Source: Pseudomonadota bacterium
GTDB taxonomy: Bacteria > Pseudomonadota > Gammaproteobacteria > Enterobacterales > Succinivibrionaceae
Reading direction: 5' to 3'
Assembly: GCA_023460615.1 (NCBI GenBank)
Contig: JAEWPL010000222.1
Location: 47,064-111,063 of the forward strand
Length of the DNA: 64,000 bases
The notes under the pieces: generated by a model
Database searches by the model: none
The model's input: only the letters and a program-made list of their open reading frames with translations
Told to the model about the DNA's origin: nothing
Shown here: positions 29,456-38,797 of the stretch, piece after piece
Layout: every line of letters begins with the position of its first letter
Numbering within the stretch: the stretch's first letter is position 1
Made by a program: the position numbers and the translations under genes

Positions 29456-30319
29456 TGGATTTGGGAGGCCGACCAAGAAGCAATAAGAGAGGCTCAAGAA
29501 GCTTTAGATGAGTTTAACAAAGAACAAGAACTAGATGCATTAGAAAAACAAAAGGATGAAGCTATTAAGAATATTGAAGACCAAATTGATGCTTGGGAAA
29601 AATATAAAGAGTCTTGGGAAAATGTTGCCGATGATTATGAAACACAACAGGCTCGTATGACGTTAGCTCAACAATTAGGAGCCGATGCTGAAGCTAAAAT
29701 TTTACAAAAACGACTAGATGTGTTAGAAGATTATAAATCTAAATATCTAGCAACAATGAAGGAAATTACTGATTTAGAAAATACACCTTCGGACAAGTTG
29801 AGTGGATATAATACGCCTAAAAATGTAAATACAACAAAAGGCAATCGTGGCTCAGGGGGCTCTTCTAGTGCTCCATCATTAAATAAAGGTTCTTATGTAT
29901 CAGTTAAGCCTGGTGCTAAATGGTATGCAAATTCTTATGGTGGTGGTAATAGTGGTAGAGCACGTTCTGGAACCATTAAATATATCAATAATAGTGGAAG
30001 TCATCCATATAACATTAATGGTTTAGGATGGGTTAAAAAGTCAGATATTGTTGGTTATAAGAATGGTGGTATGGTTGATTATACAGGTTTGGCTATGTTA
30101 CATGGTACAAAGTCAAAGCCAGAATTTGTTTTAAATAATAACCAAATGAAGAGTATGTTGTCGAACTTTATTAGACCACAAACATCTAGCAATCTTCCTT
30201 CAAAGAATGCAAGTGTAACAAATTATAATTTTGGTAATATTGAATTGCCAAATGTAAGCAATGCAAAACAATTTGTAACAGAATTAAAGTCTTTAGTAAA
30301 TATAACAAAACATCAATAG
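29456..30319 (+). CDS. Tail tape measure protein, exon 2
   Basis: 287 residues starting WIWEADQEAIREA. Coiled coil first, then a Gly/Ser linker and an SH3-like module (YVSVKPGAKWYANSYGGG ... HPYNINGLGWVKKSD) closely resembling the two modules in the endolysin of this phage. The C-terminus (MVDYTGLAMLHGTKSKPEF) is typical of tape measure ends. Confidence 0.88.
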   Translation, partial: WIWEADQEAIREAQEALDEFNKEQELDALEKQKDEAIKNIEDQIDAWEKYKESWENVADDYETQQARMTLAQQLGADAEAKILQKRLDVLEDYKSKYLATMKEITDLENTPSDKLSGYNTPKNVNTTKGNRGSGGSSSAPSLNKGSYVSVKPGAKWYANSYGGGNSGRARSGTIKYINNSGSHPYNINGLGWVKKSDIVGYKNGGMVDYTGLAMLHGTKSKPEFVLNNNQMKSMLSNFIRPQTSSNLPSKNASVTNYNFGNIELPNVSNAKQFVTELKSLVNITKHQ

Positions 30320-30323
30320 GGTG

Positions 30324-30339
30324 CCGACATTTATGTCGG
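30324..30339 (+). promoter_or_regulatory. Hairpin after tape measure gene
   Basis: CCGACA-TTTA-TGTCGG perfect stem-loop right after the stop codon, followed by TTCCTCTTGG without a T run. It is more likely an mRNA stability or processing element than a terminator. Confidence 0.45.
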
Positions 30340-30384
30340 TTCCTCTTGGTGCTGGATAAATAAAAAAAAGAAAGGAGGATGTAT

Positions 30385-31848
30385 ATGATTTATCAACCAC
30401 GTAATGTGCAACCATCTGGTTCTTCTATTGATGGGAGTATTAATAACACGTTTACAATGGAAGTTCAAACAAACTCTTACATCTCTGCATATCAATTATT
30501 AATTGTTGACTTTAATAATAATAATATATATACAGGTACAAAGACTACATTAACACAGAATTTGTATAATGGAGATGTTTTGTCCATTCCAGTCAACGCT
30601 AGTAGTGTACAATTAAGTAATGGCACAAACTATAAATGGCGTGTTAGATTATATCAGCCTAATTCCGATATGTTAATTACATATGGGCTTGTACAAAGTG
30701 CTAGTACTACAACAAATGTTTATTTACAGCCAAACATTAACATAAAGGCAGGAATGATGCTAACAATCAATAGTCAAAGTAAGACTATCACATCATACGA
30801 TGCTAGTACTGGCTTGGCGGTAGTTAGCAGTGCGTTTTCATCTGCTCCATCTATAGGTGCAAAATATCAAGTTTATTCTGATTTTATAGAAACAATTCCA
30901 GATTACATTGTATATGCCAGAGAAAATCCAACGGTTTCTATCAACAATGTGCCAACTTCTCTTACTTTAAAATATCATACATTTCAAGGTGTATACACGC
31001 AATCTGATAATGTGCCTATTGTGTATCATCAATTTGACTTATACATCAGAAATGATGATGGTACTAATAAATTAGTCAATTCATCTGGAAAAGTTTATTC
31101 TGCTAATTTATCATATACTTATGACGGATTTAGAACTGGTAACACATATTTAATTAAGTTAGCAGTAGAAAATGATATGGGCATTGTAGCAGAAACAGAT
31201 TTATATACTTTTAGTGTTTCATATGATATTGTTGAATACTTGCAACAACCTAGAGCCGTATTTGATAGCAAACAGAATGCTATTGATATTGCTTGGGTGA
31301 CACCAGTTGAACATAATGCTACATCGAGTAGTGACGGTTTTACTTATTTATATGATACACCTTATAGCGGGGTAAATTCTTTGTATACAGATGGTTATAC
31401 AGTTGATTGGCAAACACCAGATGGATTGTGTGTATTGCCAAATGATTTCAACATCACATTGCAGTTTAGTCCCGACTCTGGCTTTTTTTATGATGAAAAT
31501 GGGGCATATAAAGAACGTGTAATATTAGTAGATACTGAAGTTGATGGCAATGGTAATTCTGGTAGGTTCCAAATTATAATTGATAAAAACAAGATTATAT
31601 TCACACAACAACCAGATATATCATTAGAAGGCAGTTTTTATACAGATAAAACACAAACCTTTGTATTGACAGACACTGGTATTACTCAAATAAATAGTGA
31701 TTATATTTGGGATGATACTGCTACTTGGAATGATGGTTATATATGGACTGAGGGTGGTACATCTATAGAGCGTGTATGTAATCACTGGTGGAAGGTTCAA
31801 ATTACTAATACATCTATAAGAGTAGAGGAAATATTCCCTACGCAATAA
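30385..31848 (+). CDS. Tail/baseplate protein with fibronectin-like folds
   Basis: 487 residues from ATG 30385, 6 nt after GGAGG (ATG 30379 abuts it). Beta-rich throughout, with repeated Fn3-like segments (NGTNYKWRVRLYQPNSD, TYLIKLAVENDMGIVAETD). Position after the tape measure suggests distal tail or baseplate. Confidence 0.6.
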   Translation: MIYQPRNVQPSGSSIDGSINNTFTMEVQTNSYISAYQLLIVDFNNNNIYTGTKTTLTQNLYNGDVLSIPVNASSVQLSNGTNYKWRVRLYQPNSDMLITYGLVQSASTTTNVYLQPNINIKAGMMLTINSQSKTITSYDASTGLAVVSSAFSSAPSIGAKYQVYSDFIETIPDYIVYARENPTVSINNVPTSLTLKYHTFQGVYTQSDNVPIVYHQFDLYIRNDDGTNKLVNSSGKVYSANLSYTYDGFRTGNTYLIKLAVENDMGIVAETDLYTFSVSYDIVEYLQQPRAVFDSKQNAIDIAWVTPVEHNATSSSDGFTYLYDTPYSGVNSLYTDGYTVDWQTPDGLCVLPNDFNITLQFSPDSGFFYDENGAYKERVILVDTEVDGNGNSGRFQIIIDKNKIIFTQQPDISLEGSFYTDKTQTFVLTDTGITQINSDYIWDDTATWNDGYIWTEGGTSIERVCNHWWKVQITNTSIRVEEIFPTQ

Positions 31849-31864
31849 TGAAGGAGGATAAAAT

Positions 31865-32716
31865 ATGTTATTAACAAAATTAACAGTGAATAACAATGTA
31901 AAATTAGACTTTCTTCATTTGGAGGAGGCTTCTTCTAATAATACTGATATTTTTAGTATTCCAAAATATAAGCCAACATTAAATAATGACTCGAGATTTT
32001 TAGCGACTTTTGATGACGCAACAACTACGGCACGTGGTGTTGCAGATGTCGCTTTAGGTTATAATTTCTCAGTGTATAGAGAGGTTAATAATACAAATCA
32101 ATTAAAATATATAGCAAGATTAGGTGATGGTGCCTTAACTATGACCGATTATAATGTTGTTAATGATACAACATATAAATACTATATATTTAAAGAGGAC
32201 GAGTCTGCTATTTCTGAGGCGGTTGCTTCTAATAGTATTACGACTTGTTGGTGGGACTGGTCTTTAATAGATTTGGTGCCAAGTACTACTGAAAAAGGAT
32301 TGTATTATGCTAACCCAAATGCAATTTGGAAGTTTAATCTTAATATTTCTAGTGGCGGAGTGTCACAAAATGTAAATAATACAACTTATAACAATTTAAC
32401 ACGATTTCCTAAAATATCTTCTGGTAAATTAAATTATGCTTCTGGCACTTTAACTTGTTTATTAGGAGACGTACAAAACACAAACGATGGTCAAATCGGA
32501 TATGTTGAGAGTGCTGCTCTTTTAGAGTCTTGGAATGATTTTTGTGCCAATGGAAACATAAAGTTATTAAAAGACAGAAAGGGTAATGCTATGCTTGTAA
32601 TGATTACAAGCACATCTTCTCAGGTCGATGATGTTTTGAGAGAACAGGTTAACACCATTACATTCTCTTGGACTCAAATAGCAGATGCTTCTAGTATTAC
32701 TGTTATTGGTGCATAA
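31865..32716 (+). CDS. Baseplate/tail tip protein
   Basis: 283 residues, AAGGAGG upstream. Contains WWDWSLIDLVPSTTEKGLYY and a C-terminal TFSWTQIADASSITVIGA. Mostly beta structure. No catalytic motif. Context points to the tail tip; exact homologue not recognised. Confidence 0.55.
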   Translation: MLLTKLTVNNNVKLDFLHLEEASSNNTDIFSIPKYKPTLNNDSRFLATFDDATTTARGVADVALGYNFSVYREVNNTNQLKYIARLGDGALTMTDYNVVNDTTYKYYIFKEDESAISEAVASNSITTCWWDWSLIDLVPSTTEKGLYYANPNAIWKFNLNISSGGVSQNVNNTTYNNLTRFPKISSGKLNYASGTLTCLLGDVQNTNDGQIGYVESAALLESWNDFCANGNIKLLKDRKGNAMLVMITSTSSQVDDVLREQVNTITFSWTQIADASSITVIGA

Positions 32717-33981
32717 TGGCTAATTATAGTATGAAAGCTCTAGCAGACCAAACAAATAATGTTTTATGGAGTCAATATGGTGAAGTCTTACGTTTAGTAG
32801 ATAGTTCTAGTATTAGTATGAGTTATTTAACAGATGTGTTAAAGAGACCAACTATAAAACCTCGTTTTAGATTATTTGTTCTTAATCCTGACGAGACTAT
32901 CAATTATGAAATTCCAGAAGAAGATATTATTATTAATTCTGGTAATTTTACAGAGAATTATCAGAATGGTCAAAGGAAGAGTGTAAACATAAATTTAATA
33001 AATGTTGACGGAAAATATACACCCAGCATTAATACAATATGGGTTCACGATAGATTTCGTTTTGATATAGGAGTGGAGTTTGATGGTCAGGTTTATTGGT
33101 TCCCAAGAGGTATTTATATCTTAGGTAATCCGAGTGCAGACCACCAAGACTCTGACAAACAAGTCGGTTTAACTTTGGTAGACAAATTTGCTGTATTAGA
33201 AGGTAAGGCTGGTACTTTAGAGGCGACTTATGAAATTCCTGTAGGCTCAGATATTGAACAAGCTATTATGGGGATTTTAACGTTAGATAATGGGTCTGGT
33301 TATCCAATTGATTTAAAGCCTATTATTTATGATAGGGCTTTTAAAGGTTTGAAGATGCCATATACATTATCTAAAGATGCAGGAAGCACATTAGGAGAAA
33401 TGCTCTTAGAAATTGGCACTATCTTAAATGCAGAGGTTTATTATAATTCGCAAGGAAATTTGTGTTTTATTAATATTAATGAGACGACGCTGGATGTTCA
33501 AAAAGCATCGTTATGGGACTATTCTGATGAAGATAGAGATTATGGTAGTGCTACTGCTAATTACGATTTTGAGAATGCCGTAAATGAGGTACACGTTGTT
33601 GGAGATAATATTAACAACGAGATATTTTCAGCAATGGCAAAAAATGAAAATCCAGTATCTCCATTATGTATACAACGTATTGGTCGTCGTATTGAGTATA
33701 TCAATGACAGTAACATATATAGTGATGATTTAGCACAACAACGTGCCAATTATGAATTAAGAAAATTTGGTATCTTGAAAACTACTATGAATATTCAAGT
33801 ATCTTTTAATCCACTTTTATTTGTTAATAATTTGATAACAATTACTGATAAATACTATAATTTGGCAAGAGAAAGGTTTTTAATTCAATCAATATCATAT
33901 ACTATCGGTAATGAGTCACAAATGACCATAAGTTGTTCTAATATTGTCAACTTTAACCAGTACGCAAGTGGGGTGATGTAA
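32716..33981 (+). CDS. Baseplate hub-like protein
   Basis: 421 residues, ATG overlapping the upstream stop (TAATGG). Shows DSSSISMSYLTDVLKRP, INVDGKYTPS and a central region typical of gp27-like hub proteins in siphophage tails (GSTLGEMLLEIGTILNAE). It should connect tail tube and tip. Confidence 0.65.
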   Translation: MANYSMKALADQTNNVLWSQYGEVLRLVDSSSISMSYLTDVLKRPTIKPRFRLFVLNPDETINYEIPEEDIIINSGNFTENYQNGQRKSVNINLINVDGKYTPSINTIWVHDRFRFDIGVEFDGQVYWFPRGIYILGNPSADHQDSDKQVGLTLVDKFAVLEGKAGTLEATYEIPVGSDIEQAIMGILTLDNGSGYPIDLKPIIYDRAFKGLKMPYTLSKDAGSTLGEMLLEIGTILNAEVYYNSQGNLCFININETTLDVQKASLWDYSDEDRDYGSATANYDFENAVNEVHVVGDNINNEIFSAMAKNENPVSPLCIQRIGRRIEYINDSNIYSDDLAQQRANYELRKFGILKTTMNIQVSFNPLLFVNNLITITDKYYNLARERFLIQSISYTIGNESQMTISCSNIVNFNQYASGVM

Positions 33982-33982
33982 C

Positions 33983-34354
33983 GTGGATTTTGACGTAAAA
34001 CAAATTGCTGAATTTAAGAAAGTAATAGAAGACATTGTAGACGCTCGTTTGAAGAGTTATGGTATTACTTCTTTTGTGGCAGCTGTTGTAACTAAGGTTA
34101 ACGACGATGGTACAGTCAACGTTACTATACCACCTGATAATAGCAGATTTGTAAATAATGTATTAAATAAAAGTAATGAGTCGTTATCTACTGGCGACTC
34201 TGTTGAATTATGCACTAAAAATGGTAGATTATCCAATGCTTGGGTAGCTATCAAACACGGTAAAAGTGTATCTGGTAGTTCGCTAGAAGACCGTGTAAAG
34301 TACCTTGAAGATAATGCTCTTATCTTCGTAAAGACAGGAGAATATGACGGATAA
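33983..34354 (+). CDS. Baseplate spike-like OB-fold protein
   Basis: 123 residues, GTG start behind GGGGTGATG. Core VAAVVTKVNDDGTVNVTIP and WVAIKHGKSV resemble the OB domain of gpV/gp5-type tail spikes and their short siphophage relatives. Ends EYDG. Confidence 0.6.
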   Translation: MDFDVKQIAEFKKVIEDIVDARLKSYGITSFVAAVVTKVNDDGTVNVTIPPDNSRFVNNVLNKSNESLSTGDSVELCTKNGRLSNAWVAIKHGKSVSGSSLEDRVKYLEDNALIFVKTGEYDG

Positions 34355-34369
34355 AAGGAGTGAATTAAT

Positions 34370-34459
34370 ATGAGAAATTACTCGATTAGGGGGAGGGACG
34401 CATCAATAAGATTGTTACATCCTCTAATTTCCAAGAGAAAGGAGGTATGTTATAGTTAA
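34370..34459 (+). CDS. 29-residue peptide gene ending in a terminator
   Basis: ATG 34370 with AAAAGGAG 7 nt upstream, reading MRNYSIRGRDAS... and ending ...KEVCYS, stop at 34457-34459. Its last codons form the left arm and loop of the terminator at 34442-34472. Strongly basic. Could be a leader peptide or a small protein; no family known to me. Confidence 0.4.
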   Translation: MRNYSIRGRDASIRLLHPLISKRKEVCYS

Positions 34460-34472
34460 TATACCTCTTTTT
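34442..34472 (+). terminator. Intrinsic terminator after baseplate genes
   Basis: GAGGTAT (34442-34448) pairs with ATACCTC (34461-34467), then TTTTT. Overlaps the small peptide gene. Immediately followed by an extended -10 sequence. Confidence 0.7.
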
Positions 34473-34480
34473 GGTATAAT
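34472..34480 (+). promoter_or_regulatory. Extended -10 promoter before fibre gene
   Basis: TGGTATAAT matches the TGnTATAAT extended -10 of sigma-A. No TTGACA at the right distance. It sits at the end of a terminator, so it could restart transcription into the fibre genes. Confidence 0.45.
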
Positions 34481-34573
34481 AATCTTTGCAATTTTTTTAT
34501 AAATAAAGGTAAAACATATGTAAAAGAATAGTCCAATCCTTTTGAAGCAAAGATTAAACTATAACGTAATATT

Positions 34574-35092
34574 ATGGATTACGGTACAATTAAACATAAA
34601 AATAATAATGCGCAACTTCTTTCTCAATCAATTTTGCATCAGTATGAAGGGGGGAAGCAGCGTAGCCTAAATATAGTTCTTGATAATATATACCCAATAG
34701 GCTCTATATATTTATCTATATATAGTACTAATCCTTCTGAATACTTTGGAGGAACCTGGGAACAGGTTGCAGGTGGAAAATATTTATTTGGTGTCGGAGG
34801 TACGGACGGTAATGTTACACCAGGCAGTACTGGTGGGACTTGGAACCATACACATAACCTGGACACCAATAGTGCTATTGCTGCATTACAATTAAATAAC
34901 AAAGGTTCCATATGGTATAGGGAAGTAAATATAGGAACCAGCATCACAAAAAATTATACCCTACAGACAAACGGAGCTGGTAAATCAGAAGAAAATACAA
35001 CAGGGTGGGGTACAAAGTTATATGGGTACACAAGCTCAGTAAAAGTAGCTCCTCCGTATTATGCAGTATATGTGTGGAAAAGAATTAGTTAG
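34574..35092 (+). CDS. Tail fibre/collar-like protein
   Basis: 172 residues. Contains IYPIGSIYLSIYSTNPSEYF, then GGTWEQVAGGKYLFGVGG and a C-terminal VAPPYYAVYVWKRIS, the pattern of short phage collar/fibre tip proteins. No Shine-Dalgarno sequence is visible before ATG 34574, and an in-frame stop at 34562-34564 excludes an earlier start, so translation may be weak or leaderless. Confidence 0.65.
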   Translation: MDYGTIKHKNNNAQLLSQSILHQYEGGKQRSLNIVLDNIYPIGSIYLSIYSTNPSEYFGGTWEQVAGGKYLFGVGGTDGNVTPGSTGGTWNHTHNLDTNSAIAALQLNNKGSIWYREVNIGTSITKNYTLQTNGAGKSEENTTGWGTKLYGYTSSVKVAPPYYAVYVWKRIS

Positions 35093-35132
35093 ACGTGGCG
35101 AATATTATAAAAAAATAAAAAGAAGGGATAAA

Positions 35133-35549
35133 ATGGCTTTATATAAAGAAATTGTCGAAGATAATGGTGTTGTGTCAAAATATTTTAGAATTTCTAATAT
35201 ATCATTTAATATTGACAGCAAAAACATTTCTGTTAGTGTTAAAGAATATGCAGACAGCACTTATCGTGACAAAGAAAAGGAAATAAAAAGAATACAAGAA
35301 GATATTAATAATAAACAATCTGAAATAAACACTCTTAATGAAGATTATGAAAATAACGAAGAAGAAATATTGAAACAGAACAAAGAAATGGATGTTTTAG
35401 TAAATGAATTAAATGAATTAAATACTAAAAATTATTTTATAGGTGAAAAACAGTATAATTTCGATTTTGAAGATAAAGATTATTCTATGTCGGATTGTTA
35501 TAATTTATTAAAAGAATTAGATGTATTTGAAGATAGTGTTGATGTTTAA
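35133..35549 (+). CDS. Hypothetical coiled-coil protein of fibre locus
   Basis: 138 residues from ATG 35133 (AGAAGGG upstream). A beta N-terminus (YKEIVEDNGVVSKYFRISN) then a heptad-rich helix. May be a fibre assembly chaperone or attachment protein, judged by position only. Confidence 0.5.
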   Translation: MALYKEIVEDNGVVSKYFRISNISFNIDSKNISVSVKEYADSTYRDKEKEIKRIQEDINNKQSEINTLNEDYENNEEEILKQNKEMDVLVNELNELNTKNYFIGEKQYNFDFEDKDYSMSDCYNLLKELDVFEDSVDV

Positions 35550-35563
35550 AAGGAGGGATATTT

Positions 35564-35962
35564 ATGGCTCAACAAACATTAAATAATGGTGTGTCTGGTA
35601 AGGTCTTTAGAGATATTTTAAATCAAAATTTTACAGACCTTTACACAAACAAAGCACCAAAAAATCACGCTTCTACAACAACTGATTATGGTGTGGCAAC
35701 TGGCACAAATTACGGGCACATTAAAGTTACAACTGGTAATGGTTTAAATCTTACGAGTGGTGCTTTATCATTAACGGCGGCAACAACATCTGATGCTGCA
35801 GCTGGTACAGCCACAAATATGGTTATGACACCAGCGAGAGTGAAGGACGCAGTCAATGCTTATGGTGTAATGAGTGATGGAAATACTATTATTAAAGTTG
35901 GTGGCACTCAACCATCTGTACAATCAGGAAAAACAATAATTTGGATAGATACTTCAAGTTAG
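35564..35962 (+). CDS. Tail fibre protein
   Basis: 132 residues, AAGGAGGG upstream. Contains NQNFTDLYTNKAPKNHAST and TTDYGVATGTNYGHIKVT, repeats common in phage tail fibres, and a C-terminal SGKTIIWIDTSS. Confidence 0.65.
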   Translation: MAQQTLNNGVSGKVFRDILNQNFTDLYTNKAPKNHASTTTDYGVATGTNYGHIKVTTGNGLNLTSGALSLTAATTSDAAAGTATNMVMTPARVKDAVNAYGVMSDGNTIIKVGGTQPSVQSGKTIIWIDTSS

Positions 35963-35974
35963 GAGGTGGAATAG

Positions 35975-37054
35975 ATGGCTACATTTAAAAGTAATAGTTA
36001 TGGTGGTAGACAACTTCGACTTGAAATTTGGCAAGATGGTGGTAACTGTAAGTGGGCTTTATATTCAGAAGGGGGAAGTTCGGATTTCTATAGTATTTAT
36101 AATTTAAGTATTAGTATAGCAGGTAAGAAGGTATATAATCCAGGGACAGTACGTTGGGATGAAAAAGTATTCCCAGCCGCAAAAGGTAGTAAAAGTGGTT
36201 CAGTTTGGATTGGTAATGGAGCAAATGCAAAAACTATTTATATATCTTTTGTGGGTGCGGTTTTTTATGACAGAGATACTCAAAATGGTGGAAATTTCAC
36301 TATGGGTCAATATATTTATAAACCATCGTTAAGCAATATTAGTATCAGTAGTGTTGACGATACTTCTGCATATGTTTCTTTTAGCGTCACAAATAATAAT
36401 GGGCAGGCACCATATAGCCCATATATAGACCTTAGTTTGACTAATTTTGGTTCTGTTGTTAAGTCTTCAGCTTCTCGTGGAGCCACATTTACAGGGCTTG
36501 ATGCCAACAGAACATATTATGCCAGAGGAAATGACGCTAACGATGCTGGTAGAAGTTATACTAATGTTGCTAGTTTTACAACTTCTTACACTAATCCTGG
36601 TGCGCCAGGCAAGCCAATATTGAGTTATGACCAAACGGAACCTATTCCAAAAGCAAAGCTGACAGCATCTTGGCTTGCAGCTTCTGCTGGTTCTACCGCG
36701 ATTGCTGGTTATAGAATAAGATTGTTTAAAAATGGCACTGAAGTTACGATGATAGATACAGAGAATACTGGTATTTCATATACATTCGACTCTTTTGAAA
36801 GTTATGGATTTGAACCAGGCGATGTTGCTCAAGTAGGTATTTATTCTTATTCAAAAGACTGGGCAGGCAACAAGCATTTTAATGGAGGTGGAAGTACTAG
36901 TTCACAAATATATAGTAATACTTTAACTATTATTTCTGACAAGTTCATTTATGCTTCAGTGAATGGTGGGGCATTTGATAAATACAAGATGTATATCAGT
37001 CAAGACGGAGGTTCGTTCGTAGAAGTAAAAAAAGAAAAGTTTAAGGTCATTTAG
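35975..37054 (+). CDS. Receptor-binding fibre protein with Fn3 domains
   Basis: 359 residues, GGAGGTGG upstream. N-terminal jelly-roll-like part (LRLEIWQDGGNCKWALYSEG), then Fn3 domains (about residues 115-205 and 210-310: DDTSAYVSFSVTNNNG, PKAKLTASWLAASAGSTAI) and a short C-terminal beta segment. Likely host-binding. Confidence 0.65.
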   Translation: MATFKSNSYGGRQLRLEIWQDGGNCKWALYSEGGSSDFYSIYNLSISIAGKKVYNPGTVRWDEKVFPAAKGSKSGSVWIGNGANAKTIYISFVGAVFYDRDTQNGGNFTMGQYIYKPSLSNISISSVDDTSAYVSFSVTNNNGQAPYSPYIDLSLTNFGSVVKSSASRGATFTGLDANRTYYARGNDANDAGRSYTNVASFTTSYTNPGAPGKPILSYDQTEPIPKAKLTASWLAASAGSTAIAGYRIRLFKNGTEVTMIDTENTGISYTFDSFESYGFEPGDVAQVGIYSYSKDWAGNKHFNGGGSTSSQIYSNTLTIISDKFIYASVNGGAFDKYKMYISQDGGSFVEVKKEKFKVI

Positions 37055-37071
37055 TGAAGGAGGTAATTAGT

Positions 37072-37434
37072 ATGCCAGAATATATTACAGTTGTGTTATC
37101 TTTAATTTGTTTAATGATTGCCAATATTATTATGGGCAAAAAATTAGCAGATTTTAAACAAGAATACAACAAGGAAAAGTTAGTGGGAGGTATTAGTAAA
37201 GCTGCCTTCTTTTTAATTGGGTTGGCTTTAGCATATAGTTCTACATTAATTTACCCAATGGAAGTTGCTGAAGTTAATGGTCAAATGGTAACAACTTTAA
37301 CAGGTGCTACTATTTTGATTAAGGCTGCAAATTTGGTTTATGCTGGTAAAGTCTTAATGAAAATTAAAGATTTATTGGTTGTAAGCGTTCCTGTTAATTC
37401 TTTAACAGAAACCGATAAAGATGACGAAAAATAA
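37072..37434 (+). CDS. Putative holin
   Basis: 120 residues from ATG 37072 (GAAGGAGG upstream). Membrane helices near residues 5-22 and 42-64, and a hydrophobic stretch near 80-100; charged C-terminus TETDKDDEK. Two genes before the endolysin, so a pore-forming holin is likely. It would release the endolysin at lysis time. Confidence 0.65.
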   Translation: MPEYITVVLSLICLMIANIIMGKKLADFKQEYNKEKLVGGISKAAFFLIGLALAYSSTLIYPMEVAEVNGQMVTTLTGATILIKAANLVYAGKVLMKIKDLLVVSVPVNSLTETDKDDEK

Positions 37435-37447
37435 GGAGGAATGTCAA

Positions 37448-37591
37448 ATGTCAAAGAAAGAAAATATTGAAGAAGTAATTGAAGATGTTGAAGAAGTAGA
37501 AGTTCAAACAGTCTTTAATGAGGACGGATTAGATGTGCTTTGTACAGAGGACACAATAGTAGAAAATATTAATGCAGAGGAGGGTGAATAA
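37448..37591 (+). CDS. Small acidic protein between holin and endolysin
   Basis: 47 residues: ATG 37448 with AAGGAGG 8 nt upstream. Strongly acidic (about 19 Asp/Glu), no membrane segment. The stop ends 1 nt before the endolysin start, and its own GAGGAGG supplies the endolysin ribosome site. Might tune lysis or only couple translation. Confidence 0.55.
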   Translation: MSKKENIEEVIEDVEEVEVQTVFNEDGLDVLCTEDTIVENINAEEGE

Positions 37592-37592
37592 T

Positions 37593-38696
37593 ATGAGTCA
37601 ATTCACAGTAAGATATAATCTTCCTGCAAGAGGAAACAAGTTATATAACAATGGCAAGGCTGGTGGATGGTCTTGGTGTATCAATGGCAGTCCAACAAAG
37701 GCAGGATTGAATGTTCTTGCAAACTGTGTTGGGTGGGCTTGTTCAAGATTTAATGAAATTTACAACGAAATTACAGGTAATAATGGAATGAAATACAAAA
37801 CATTAAATTGCAATGCTGAAAATTTTATTGAAAGAGCAAAACAAGCTGGTCTTGAGGTTGGTATGACACCAAAACCAGGTGCTATCATGTGCTGGAAAAA
37901 GGGTGCTACTTTATCTGGAAAAGATGGCGCTGGTCATGTTGCTATTTGTGAAATAGTATATGACAACAATCACGTATTCACTTCTGAAAGTGGATATGGT
38001 GGAAGTGCATTCTGGAACTCACATAGATATAATACAAATGGACGTTGGGGCTTAGGTAGTAGTTATACATTTAGAGGATTTATTTATAATCCAGCCGTTA
38101 AAGACGAGCCAAAACCAACACCTACTCCATCAAGTAAATTTAATATTGGAGACAAAGTAGTTATTAATGGTGCTTTATATAGAAGTTCTAATGCTTCATC
38201 TGCTTCAGGCAGTGTTAGCAATAAGATTACCAATATTACTAGAAAAGTATCTGGTGCAGCACATCCATACAATACAACTGGTGATTTAGGATGGATGGAT
38301 GAGTCTTCTATTACTAAATACAAAGAGCCAAGACCATCAACTGGTCAAAAGTTTGCTATTGGTACTAAAGTAGTTATTAATGGTGCTTTATATAGAAGTT
38401 CCAATGATAATAGTGCTGCTGGTCATGTAAATAACAAAACCACTTATATTACTAGATATGCTGCTGGTTCTAAACATCCATATAACACAACTGGAGACTT
38501 GGGTTGGATGGATGAAGGAGCCATCACTGCTTATTCTGGCGGTATCACATATACAGTTAAAAAAGGAGACACTCTTAGTGGCATTGCTGCTAAATATGGT
38601 ATGACTTGGAAACAAGTTTATGCTAGAAATAAGTTCGTAATTGGTAATAATCCTAATGTTATCAGACCAGGGCAAGTACTAGTTATTAAAGACTAA
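37593..38696 (+). CDS. Endolysin: CHAP, two SH3-like repeats, LysM
   Basis: 367 residues from ATG 37593. CHAP amidase/peptidase: NCVGWACSRFNEIYN (catalytic Cys) and GHVAICEIVYDNN (His). Two near-identical wall-binding repeats (about 186-245 and 255-312, each with IGxKVVINGALYRSSN and HPYNTTGDLGWMDE). C-terminal LysM (YTVKKGDTLSGIAAKYG). It cleaves peptidoglycan and implies a walled host. Closes the late operon. Confidence 0.92.
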   Translation: MSQFTVRYNLPARGNKLYNNGKAGGWSWCINGSPTKAGLNVLANCVGWACSRFNEIYNEITGNNGMKYKTLNCNAENFIERAKQAGLEVGMTPKPGAIMCWKKGATLSGKDGAGHVAICEIVYDNNHVFTSESGYGGSAFWNSHRYNTNGRWGLGSSYTFRGFIYNPAVKDEPKPTPTPSSKFNIGDKVVINGALYRSSNASSASGSVSNKITNITRKVSGAAHPYNTTGDLGWMDESSITKYKEPRPSTGQKFAIGTKVVINGALYRSSNDNSAAGHVNNKTTYITRYAAGSKHPYNTTGDLGWMDEGAITAYSGGITYTVKKGDTLSGIAAKYGMTWKQVYARNKFVIGNNPNVIRPGQVLVIKD

Positions 38697-38728
38697 AAGA
38701 GTAGGGTTCATCCCTACTCTTTTTTTTA
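38695..38728 (+). terminator. Strong terminator after endolysin
   Basis: AAAAGAGTAGGG (38695-38706), loop TTCAT, CCCTACTCTTTT (38712-38723), with a T run to 38728: a 12-bp perfect stem. It ends the structural/lysis transcript. Confidence 0.93.
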
Positions 38729-38741
38729 TCCTTTTCTATTA

Positions 38742-38770
38742 TTGACATATCAAGTATTTTATGTTAATAT
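38742..38770 (+). promoter_or_regulatory. Sigma-A promoter for cysteine desulfurase
   Basis: TTGACA (38742-38747), 17-nt spacer, TAATAT (38765-38770), 28 nt before the gene and right behind the terminator. So this gene begins a new transcript read by the host polymerase. Confidence 0.8.
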
Positions 38771-38797
38771 TTAATTAGCATATAAGGAGGTGATAAA

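Noticed and set aside
34370..34556. A third group I intron before the fibre gene
   Set aside because: No P1 with a splice-site wobble, no P7-like ATATAGTC, and no split protein on either side.
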